This document shows positions 1 through 5,867 of a stretch of DNA of 5,867 nt, one piece after another; the first letter of the stretch is position 1; the number at the start of each line of letters is the position of its first letter. A model generated the notes under the pieces. The model was given only the letters and a program-made list of their open reading frames with translations, did not search any database and was not told the DNA's origin. Location of the stretch: contig NZ_CALACG010000301.1 in NCBI RefSeq assembly GCF_937890585.1, positions 1 through 5,867 of the forward strand, read 5' to 3'. A program made the translations under genes and the position numbers. The stretch is from an uncultured Campylobacter sp. Its GTDB lineage: Bacteria; Campylobacterota; Campylobacteria; Campylobacterales; Campylobacteraceae.

Positions 1-3
1 CAA

Positions 4-3000
4 ATGAAGAGTATTTTAGTTTTGTTATTAAGTATTTCTATTGTATTTTGTGCCGTAGAAAATGAACTTTATGCTGAGCACGTTGCATATAAAGAATATG
101 GTAAAAAAGGTGATTATCAAAATGCTTTAAAGCATGCCTTAAAGCTCATAGAATATCTCACACCAAGTGATAAAAATAAGATTGATTATGCTAAAAATGA
201 ATATGGTAAGTTTGTATCTTACATATATAATGATATAGCGACCTTTTACAAGAATTTAGGTAACTCTGAAAAAGAGATCGAGTATAATACGGAAGCTATC
301 CGTGCTTATTTTAAGTATCTGTATGAAAGTTACGAAGAAAGACTCAAAGCCGATAAGAAAAAATTTGAAGATCCGGGATATATCGATGATGACGGCTGGG
401 GAGAACAATTAGTAAGCTTAAAAAACAATATCTCTGTTGAGAACTATTGTCAAGATAGCTATGGTTGCGAAACTCATGATCTGGCTGTTGCATTTCGCAG
501 TATAGGCGATAATGATAGAGCGCTAGATTTTTATAAACAAAGTATAGATTTTAACAGAGATTCAGGAACTGGTTTTATTTTTTCAGATGACTTTACTATT
601 TACCAAACAATAAGGCTACTGAGGATAAAGTATGGAGAAAATAGTTTGCAGTTGGCTGAATTTTATTTAGATGTAGCAAATGGATATATATATGAAATAG
701 GTGGCAAAAATAATGAAGCTGTTAGATACGTTACGGATTCCATAGATATATGTCTTGATCATCTTAAAAACGGTAAAGAAAATAAAAATGCTTTAGATCT
801 ATTATATAAGTCTTTTTTTCAATTAGGCAACTATATGAAATTTACAAAAAATTATGGTACCGTTATCTTGACTGGAGAAAAGATAGCCGAAATTGCTCTT
901 AAAACAAAAGATTTTGGCGACTTATACCGTGACATACTAGGAGAAGCATACTTTAATGTTGGTGACTATGAAAAATCTATAAATTTACTAAAGGACATAG
1001 CCGCGGATTCAACTTACTATGATAAATCTAAGGCAATGTTTATACTTGCAAAAAGCTATCAAAAAGTAGGTCAATATAAAAACTCTAACACTATTTTTAG
1101 AGATTTAGTTAATCAAAAATTTAAATCGCTTATAAGCAATGGTGAACTTGTTATTAGCTGTGGGGACGAACCTGAGATAATGGAGCTTTACTATAATATC
1201 GCTCACAACTATCTTTCAGAGGGTAAAATAGATCTAGCTATAGATGACTATAAGCTTGCATATAATATTTATAATCATCCACTTGCTGAGTTTTGTTTAT
1301 CATCAAATAATAAAGCGTATGGACTCAATTTAGAAATAATAGGCAGCACTCGTACCCCAAGCATATCTACAAAAGAACTCATGAAAAGCAATATACAAAA
1401 TTATGACAAAATGGTAAAATATCAACAACCAAATGAAGCTTATAGTACAAGTTGGATATATTTTATAGATTCTGGTGCGCTGCTACACGAAATGGGCTTT
1501 TTAAAAAATGCTATAAAATACTACAAAGTATCAGAAGAATTTTTAGAAAAAAGAAATCCAGAACCACTTATCAACCTAAACATAGCAACAGCATATCATG
1601 GCTTAAAAGACTATAATAATGCAGCAGAATACGCTCAAAAAGCGTATATAGATTTTGATAATAATAGAAAAGAATCTTTTAAAAATTTACAAAGTTCTGA
1701 CCAAAAGAAATTTCTGGAAAACAATGGCTTATACCTTCTTACACTGGTTGATTCGATTTATCAAGCTGCACAATCAAACAAGGCAAACTCAAACATCAAA
1801 GCCCTAAAATCATCTGCGTTTGATTTTTTTATCAACTCAAAAGGTAGTTTGCTAGATAAAGAAAACACAATAGCTATGATGAAGTATTATATAACTGATA
1901 AGAATATACTGGATAAGATAGAGCAGTTTGAAGCCAAACAGCGAACACTGGCCGAACTAAATATTCAAAAAAAAGATAAAAATGAAATTGAAAAGCTAGA
2001 AAAAGAAATCAACGGTATCGAGTTAGAGCTCGCGAGTGCCTCTGAAAAATTCCAAGAGGAGAAAAAGCTAGAAAAAATTACTATTTCAGATATAGCAAAC
2101 TATATAAACAATGATGAGTTATATGTGGATTTTGGTTATGCAAAAGAACAATACTTTGTTTTTATAGCTGATAATAAGAAAAATATAGACCTTTTTGTCT
2201 ATAGCTACCAAGATAGTAAAAAGATTAATGATCTTATTAATAGTTTTAGAAAAGATATAGAAAAATTAGCAAAGAGTAGTGAGCAAAATCACACTATCTC
2301 TAAAGAGAGCACTGAAACGCTATCAAGTCTTTATAAGCTAATCTTTAACAAAAATATTAGCCAAAAACTTGGCAACCACAATAAATTTATAGTTTCTACG
2401 GACGGAGCATTGCGACTTATGCCTTTTGAAGCTCTGGTAACTGGCTCTGGTTATTTTATTGAAAATAATGACATTAGATACATAATGTCTGCAAAAGAAT
2501 TTGTAAGAACGCATAGATTTAACACATCTGACACAAAAAATCACATGGCTGTCTTTAGTGACCCAGCATATGATAAGGTATCAAGTAGCTCAGTAAAGGC
2601 TAATATATCTGATATCAATACTACAAACGTAAATGAAGAGGTTATGACTAGAGCCGTAAATTCTGTAGAATTTTTTACAAGATTAAAGGGCTTTAAAGAA
2701 GAAGAGGAAGCGATCAAGGGTATATTTGCTGATAATATAGATGTATATAACCGTGAAAATGCAAGCCTTGAAAACATGTTTAAGGTAACTTCTCCAAAAA
2801 TTCTACACGTAACTACTCACGGGTTCTTTATAAATGATCACAATATCCTTAACCCTATGTTAAAATCAGGTATAGCCTTAAGTGGAGCAAACACAAAAAC
2901 AAAAGATGGTGTTGTAACCGCATTAAAACTATCTGGATTAAATTTACAGGGAACTGATATGGTTGTATTATCAGCATGCGAAACAGGTGTCGTTGATATG

Positions 3001-3288
3001 GCAGATACTAATTCTGTTGCTGCGCTACCAAAAACATTTATGCAAGCTGGTGTAAAAAACGTCATGATGAGTTTGTGGAAAGTGGATGACAAACAAACTG
3101 TTGGACTAATGAAAGATTTTTACAACAACATTAAAAATGTTAATCTCGATGAAAATGGGGCTTGGAAAAGCCAAGCTAACAATAGCGAAAATGAATATAA
3201 TGTGCTGTTAAAAAAAGCTAAACTCAATATGATAAAACAAGGGCTTCATCCATATTATTGGGCTGCTTTTATAATAAACGGAGAATAA
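4..3288 (+). CDS. Exported TPR-CHAT protein, putative periplasmic cysteine peptidase
   Basis: Seen: Residues 1 to about 17 form a signal peptide (Lys2, then hydrophobic residues 4-15). About 8-10 degenerate TPR units follow, roughly at 26-52, 76-105, 157-185, 266-298, 309-340, 343-373, 396-428, 488-517 and 523-555. Next come the SKGSLLD motif (612-618) that often precedes CHAT domains, a charged coiled coil (about 636-691), and a CHAT domain (about 704-1094). CHAT landmarks are DGALRLMPFEAL (800-811), SDPAY (852-856), KGFKEEEEAI (895-904), TTHG with His939, SACETG with Cys992, SLWKVDD (1023-1029) and a terminal HPYYWAAF motif (1082-1089). Known: CHAT is a clan CD (caspase/separase-like) peptidase fold with a His/Cys dyad, and TPRs bind partners. 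Inferred: an active periplasmic protease; its substrate is unknown. Cys149/Cys155 and Cys386/Cys431 could form disulfides. The ATG at 4 is the first codon giving a complete signal peptide. Its ribosome binding site lies outside the window. Length and all motifs look intact. A non-proteolytic scaffold role remains possible. Confidence 0.94.
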   Translation: MKSILVLLLSISIVFCAVENELYAEHVAYKEYGKKGDYQNALKHALKLIEYLTPSDKNKIDYAKNEYGKFVSYIYNDIATFYKNLGNSEKEIEYNTEAIRAYFKYLYESYEERLKADKKKFEDPGYIDDDGWGEQLVSLKNNISVENYCQDSYGCETHDLAVAFRSIGDNDRALDFYKQSIDFNRDSGTGFIFSDDFTIYQTIRLLRIKYGENSLQLAEFYLDVANGYIYEIGGKNNEAVRYVTDSIDICLDHLKNGKENKNALDLLYKSFFQLGNYMKFTKNYGTVILTGEKIAEIALKTKDFGDLYRDILGEAYFNVGDYEKSINLLKDIAADSTYYDKSKAMFILAKSYQKVGQYKNSNTIFRDLVNQKFKSLISNGELVISCGDEPEIMELYYNIAHNYLSEGKIDLAIDDYKLAYNIYNHPLAEFCLSSNNKAYGLNLEIIGSTRTPSISTKELMKSNIQNYDKMVKYQQPNEAYSTSWIYFIDSGALLHEMGFLKNAIKYYKVSEEFLEKRNPEPLINLNIATAYHGLKDYNNAAEYAQKAYIDFDNNRKESFKNLQSSDQKKFLENNGLYLLTLVDSIYQAAQSNKANSNIKALKSSAFDFFINSKGSLLDKENTIAMMKYYITDKNILDKIEQFEAKQRTLAELNIQKKDKNEIEKLEKEINGIELELASASEKFQEEKKLEKITISDIANYINNDELYVDFGYAKEQYFVFIADNKKNIDLFVYSYQDSKKINDLINSFRKDIEKLAKSSEQNHTISKESTETLSSLYKLIFNKNISQKLGNHNKFIVSTDGALRLMPFEALVTGSGYFIENNDIRYIMSAKEFVRTHRFNTSDTKNHMAVFSDPAYDKVSSSSVKANISDINTTNVNEEVMTRAVNSVEFFTRLKGFKEEEEAIKGIFADNIDVYNRENASLENMFKVTSPKILHVTTHGFFINDHNILNPMLKSGIALSGANTKTKDGVVTALKLSGLNLQGTDMVVLSACETGVVDMADTNSVAALPKTFMQAGVKNVMMSLWKVDDKQTVGLMKDFYNNIKNVNLDENGAWKSQANNSENEYNVLLKKAKLNMIKQGLHPYYWAAFIINGE

Positions 3289-3293
3289 GTTTT

Positions 3294-3329
3294 ATACCGA
3301 CTTAATTTCACTCCACTTTAAGTCGGTAT
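3294..3329 (+). other. Perfect 12-bp stem-loop between the CHAT gene and the small secreted-protein gene
   Basis: The arm ATACCGACTTAA (3294-3305) is the exact reverse complement of TTAAGTCGGTAT (3318-3329), enclosing a 12-base loop; a G-U pair could extend the base. It starts six bases after the CHAT gene stop codon. The nearest T run (seven T, 3347-3353) begins 17 bases past the stem, so it is not a textbook intrinsic terminator. Possible roles are a leaky terminator or attenuator, a 3'-end stabiliser or processing site that sets different levels for the first gene and the next two, or an operator for a dimeric regulator. The sequence cannot decide between these. Confidence 0.7.
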
Positions 3330-3353
3330 GTATTAATATCTTATTATTTTTTT

Positions 3354-3360
3354 AAAAGGA
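3354..3360 (+). promoter_or_regulatory. Shine-Dalgarno site of the small secreted-protein gene
   Basis: AAAAGGA ends six bases before the ATG at 3367, a good spacing. It fixes that ATG as the start, which also gives a complete signal peptide. This is the only clear ribosome binding site in the window. The next gene has none as strong. Confidence 0.75.
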
Positions 3361-3366
3361 TTTACA

Positions 3367-3915
3367 ATGCTAAAACTCACCCTGGCTTTGCCCCTAATGG
3401 CATCACTTGCTATCGCAAACGTATCTTTAACCACGCAAGGTAATGTAGTCTATCATATCGATGGCAAACCAAGCACTAGCAAAATGGCGGATGAAGGTTC
3501 GCTTATCGAATACATAAGTGGTGATGGCAAGATAAGTTTAAAAGATGATGTTTCTAATAAAAAGCTAACTCTTAACAAGACAGGCGATCAATACACTGCT
3601 AGTAAATCATCTGGTATATTATCTCTTGCTGGCATAAAAGCTTACTTTGCAAAGGTTGAAGTAGAAAACAAAAACGCCTTTACTAGAGGTGACTCAAACT
3701 GCGCTGCATTTGATGCAAAAAAAGAGACACTAAAACTTGCTCCAAGCATTAGCTCTATACTATACTACCGAGATGGCGAGCTAGTAGATGAGTATAAAGT
3801 ACAAGATCAAAATATAATATCATCAAATAACTCAAAAGTATCATATAAATCAGGCGATATTATGAGATTTTTAGATAGGGATGAATACGACATATACTGC
3901 CTAGAAGTTAAATAA
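3367..3915 (+). CDS. Small secreted protein of unknown family
   Basis: I do not recognise the family. Seen: a typical Sec signal peptide (Lys3, hydrophobic 4-16) with a likely signal peptidase I site after Ala-Ile-Ala (15-17), leaving a mature protein of about 165 residues. The mature part alternates short hydrophobic and polar stretches with many Gly, Asp, Ser and Asn turns, which suggests a mostly beta structure. It has only two cysteines, Cys112 and Cys178, which could form one disulfide across the C-terminal half. There are no membrane segments after the signal and no catalytic motif. The first half (about 20-75, with GNVVYHIDG and YISGDGKISL) faintly resembles FecR-type periplasmic beta domains, but the match is too weak to assign. 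Context: it lies between an exported CHAT protein and a periplasm-facing CHASE2 protein, and is separated from the latter by 8 bases. It is therefore probably an accessory subunit, ligand-binding partner, inhibitor or CHAT substrate. Base and codon use match its neighbours. Confidence 0.88.
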   Translation: MLKLTLALPLMASLAIANVSLTTQGNVVYHIDGKPSTSKMADEGSLIEYISGDGKISLKDDVSNKKLTLNKTGDQYTASKSSGILSLAGIKAYFAKVEVENKNAFTRGDSNCAAFDAKKETLKLAPSISSILYYRDGELVDEYKVQDQNIISSNNSKVSYKSGDIMRFLDRDEYDIYCLEVK

Positions 3916-3923
3916 GCAAGTTT

Positions 3924-5279
3924 ATGACATTGTTAAATTTGATCAAGTCAAGCCTTTTAGTAATAGCTAAAAGTACACTAAGTCCAAAGCTAGCACTTTT
4001 AAAAGAGCTAGGAAATTTTAAATTTTCTATTGTATTTGGAGTGCTAGCTGGCATTTGCTATCTAGTATATAATGCGATATCTGATTATGAGTTTATTAGA
4101 AAAAGTATAGGCGACGTCGAGTATGACATCACACTAAAAACATACTCACATGTTAGCCAAAACCCCACAAATGCACCACGCATAATAGTAGTGATGATAG
4201 ATGAAAAATATCTACGTGATCACAACCTAAGCAATGGTAATGAAACGCTAGGCTTTAACTATACGCCGCGATCGCTACTGGCAAATATACTAAATAAACT
4301 AGACTCTAAAATCGCAGGACAAAAACCAAAAGGGGTGCTACTGGATTACTACCTTGCATATAGTGGCGATATAAATGGCACCATAACAGCTGACGACAAA
4401 ACACTAATAGATGCACTAAATGCTCATGCCAAAGAGTACCCGATATATATACCAACTTATACTAACAAGATGTTTATACAACCATATCTTAATAAAAGCG
4501 TGAAATTTGCATCTGTTCAAGTAGATCAAAATAAAGACGGTATAATAAGAGGTTATAGCCCCTATCTTTGTAAAGATGGCAAAAAAATAGCACATATAGC
4601 TAAGATATTTAGTTTGACTAATAATAATGAAAATAGCGAGTGTGATGCAAGTTATAAACCTAGTTTTGACGAGATGTTAAACTCTCGCATACTTTTTAAA
4701 AGAATAGATGATGTAGCCAAGGCTTCAAACTATAAAAATATCACTATCTACCAAGCAGGCGAACTTGATAATATAGATGAAGACTTTAACGATGCTATCG
4801 TACTTATAGGATCTGATTATAAAAACTCAGGAGATATAATAAACACTACAATAGATACAAGAAGTGGGGTTCTAATACTAGCTGATACCATTACAACTGC
4901 ATCTATATTGCCTAATGGACTTAGAAAAGTTCATCCACTTATAGCTGCCATGTCTTATACGTTAATGTTTTTTATCATTACTTGGACAGCGCTAAGCCTA
5001 ATGGACAAATTTAATGTAAAAAACGATACTGTAAAAACAAATATTTTACTCATATCGAATATACTAATATTTTTTATCCCCGCTAGTGGGATGATATTTT
5101 TAGGGTATTATCTATCATGGGCTGTACCTATGATACTATTTGAAGCAACAGATAAACTGATGATAATTGCAAAGGCAAAAAATAAGATTGATACACTTGC
5201 AAAGCCTATAATAATAACCGTTGCAGTTGCTTTAGTTATTATAGCACTTGTGATAGTGGCATCAATAACTATCTTATAA
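3924..5279 (+). CDS. CHASE2-domain membrane sensor protein without an output domain
   Basis: Seen: A short cytoplasmic N-terminus leads to TM1 (about 34-52), then an extracytoplasmic CHASE2 domain (about 53-330) and hydrophobic helices at about 337-359, 372-388 and 390-407. A 20-residue basic linker (about 408-426) precedes a last helix at 427-451. CHASE2 landmarks are RIIVVMIDE (86-94), DQNKDGIIRGY (201-211), AIVLIGSDY (291-299), GD (303-304) and the SGVLILAD stretch (314-321) that corresponds to the usual GV..HA. Cys216 and Cys240 could pair in the periplasm. Known: CHASE2 is an extracellular sensory domain, normally followed by three membrane helices and a cyclase, kinase or similar output domain; its ligands are mostly unknown. 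Here no output domain exists, and the fifth helix would place the C-terminus at the outer face. Start: ATG 3924, 8 bases after the preceding stop, with only a weak AAG-type ribosome site, which suggests translational coupling. Inferred role: membrane anchor or sensor for the exported CHAT protein. Confidence 0.92.
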   Translation: MTLLNLIKSSLLVIAKSTLSPKLALLKELGNFKFSIVFGVLAGICYLVYNAISDYEFIRKSIGDVEYDITLKTYSHVSQNPTNAPRIIVVMIDEKYLRDHNLSNGNETLGFNYTPRSLLANILNKLDSKIAGQKPKGVLLDYYLAYSGDINGTITADDKTLIDALNAHAKEYPIYIPTYTNKMFIQPYLNKSVKFASVQVDQNKDGIIRGYSPYLCKDGKKIAHIAKIFSLTNNNENSECDASYKPSFDEMLNSRILFKRIDDVAKASNYKNITIYQAGELDNIDEDFNDAIVLIGSDYKNSGDIINTTIDTRSGVLILADTITTASILPNGLRKVHPLIAAMSYTLMFFIITWTALSLMDKFNVKNDTVKTNILLISNILIFFIPASGMIFLGYYLSWAVPMILFEATDKLMIIAKAKNKIDTLAKPIIITVAVALVIIALVIVASITIL

Positions 5280-5567
5280 GCTGTTGTCCTTTCATTAATA
5301 TCTATTCTTAATAACAAAATTTGATACCAATGAACCAAATCTCCGGCAGGAAGTATAAAATTAAAATAGCAAATCGGCTTGAGAATTGTTTAGTAATCTG
5401 CTTGATCATAAAAAGTTTGAACAGCAAAACTACAAATAAGTAGTCTATGTCTACAACTATCTATTTAGTTTAACAGCTTGTATTTTAATCGGATTCTATT
5501 ATACTGATACTGAAACAACTTTTGCTTTTAAATAAAGACAAAATTCACCTGCTAATGAAAAATAGCC

Positions 5568-5657
5568 ATGTACATAAGTAAAGCGAAAGCAAAAAACGCT
5601 AACCTAAAAAGAGCAATAATAAGAATAATACACATGCTAACAACAGGTGAAAAATAG
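5568..5657 (+). pseudogene. Possible 29-codon gene remnant
   Basis: ATG 5568 opens a 29-codon frame ending at TAG 5655-5657. The product is basic at its N-terminus (many Lys and Ala) and ends in an amphipathic segment with IIRIIHMLTTGEK. It looks more protein-like than random AT-rich translation and faintly recalls the C-terminal tail of a transposase, but I cannot name a family. No Shine-Dalgarno sequence precedes it, and an in-frame stop lies at 5556. It could equally be chance. Confidence 0.15.
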
Positions 5658-5775
5658 AATTTAAATACAAAATGAAAAATGTGCGAATTTAATATTGCCA
5701 AATAAAAAAGTAAATAACTTCATGAGTATCATAGTTTTCTAAAACTTAAGCTCACCACCCTACCCTATATACTTT

Positions 5776-5793
5776 TATGATATTAGAATCATA
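5776..5793. repeat. Short inverted repeat, possible operator
   Basis: TATGAT (5776-5781) and ATCATA (5788-5793) form a 6-bp palindrome around a 6-base centre. It lies about 27 bases upstream of a TATAAT hexamer. The position would suit a regulator site for a gene beyond the right edge, but short palindromes are common by chance in DNA this rich in A and T. Confidence 0.25.
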
Positions 5794-5819
5794 TCTTTTA
5801 AATATAATTGTAATACCAT

Positions 5820-5825
5820 TATAAT
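5820..5825 (+). promoter_or_regulatory. Candidate -10 element reading off the right edge
   Basis: A perfect TATAAT occurs at 5820-5825, preceded by AT-rich sequence without a clear -35 box. That fits the main sigma factor promoters described for Campylobacter, which depend on the -10 element and upstream T-rich periodicity. Any transcript would leave the window after about 35 bases. The reverse strand here is also TATTATAAT-like, so the direction is uncertain. Confidence 0.25.
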
Positions 5826-5867
5826 ATCTAAACAATATTAATTGAAAATTTTAAAGCGAATGTATTG

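Larger units (their letters stand above)
5280..5867. other. 588-base AT-rich region with no supportable gene
   Basis: All frames are broken by frequent stops. The longest pieces are a reverse-strand stretch open from 5388 leftward, whose part beyond the CHASE2 gene contains LPAGDLVHWYQ (minus strand, near 5320-5355); a plus-strand stretch 5440-5535 with no start codon; and a 29-codon ATG frame at 5568-5657. None has a clear ribosome binding site, and none matches a family I know. No rRNA, tRNA, CRISPR repeats or strong terminator is visible after the CHASE2 stop. The region may be a long intergenic spacer holding regulatory DNA, or the decayed remains of former genes at the edge of an accessory segment. 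Confidence 0.6.

Noticed and set aside
4..63. Possible lipoprotein signal around Cys16 of the CHAT protein
   Set aside because: The residues before the cysteine are Ile-Val-Phe. Phe at -1 does not fit the lipobox, which needs Gly, Ala or Ser there. An ordinary signal peptidase I signal is more likely.
2338..3092. Reverse-strand open stretches at 2338-2544, 2541-2777 and 2838-3092
   Set aside because: They lie antisense to the well-conserved CHAT domain, have no ribosome sites and give no recognisable protein.
4..3288. Type III-E CRISPR (Craspase) TPR-CHAT protease
   Set aside because: No CRISPR repeats or Cas genes are present, and the protein has a signal peptide, so a cytoplasmic CRISPR role does not fit.
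3294..3353. Intrinsic terminator after the CHAT gene
   Set aside because: The T run starts 17 bases beyond the stem instead of directly after it, so it is reported only as a stem-loop.
5108..5338. Reverse-strand open stretch running from the gap into the CHASE2 gene
   Set aside because: It is mostly antisense to the last CHASE2 membrane helices and starts with TTG. Only its part outside the gene is mentioned, as a possible remnant.
5520..5651. Inverted repeats 5520-5528/5586-5594 (9 bp) and 5544-5551/5644-5651 (8 bp), and a direct repeat of TGAAAAATAG at 5556 and 5648
   Set aside because: They are short, AT-rich, interleaved and widely spaced. Such matches are expected by chance and do not mark mobile-element ends.
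5860..5867. ATG at 5860 as the start of a further gene
   Set aside because: There is no Shine-Dalgarno sequence before it and only two codons are visible.

Overview
The window is AT-rich, and ATA (Ile), AGA (Arg) and CTA/TTA (Leu) codons are abundant in its genes. Together with tight gene packing and short lysine-rich signal peptides, this suggests a Campylobacter-like member of the Campylobacterota. There is no rRNA, tRNA or housekeeping marker to fix the genus, so the placement is an inference.

Layout: positions 4-5279 carry three genes, all on the plus strand. (1) 4-3288 encodes an exported protein of 1094 residues: signal peptide, a long TPR array, a coiled coil, and a C-terminal CHAT domain (caspase/separase-like peptidase fold) with an intact His939/Cys992 dyad. 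(2) After a 78-base gap holding a perfect 12-bp stem-loop, 3367-3915 encodes a small secreted protein of 182 residues with no family I recognise. (3) Eight bases further, 3924-5279 encodes a 451-residue membrane protein with a periplasmic CHASE2 sensor domain. It has no cytoplasmic output domain and ends in an extra membrane helix. From 5280 to 5867 (588 bases) there is no supportable gene, only AT-rich DNA with short open stretches, weak repeats and a possible promoter near the right edge.

How the genes may work together: CHAT and CHASE2 domains are known in other bacteria, and I recall single-protein CHAT-CHASE2 combinations in cyanobacteria. Here the two domains are on separate polypeptides, and both appear to face the periplasm. 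The CHASE2 protein lacks a cyclase, kinase or phosphatase, so it cannot signal inward in the usual way. The simplest hypothesis is an envelope-located module in which the CHASE2 protein is a membrane anchor or ligand sensor, the TPR-CHAT protein is the protease or scaffold, and the small secreted protein is a partner, inhibitor or substrate. The domain calls rest on visible motifs. The joint mechanism is inference. The start of the operon lies left of the window, so its promoter and any upstream members cannot be seen.
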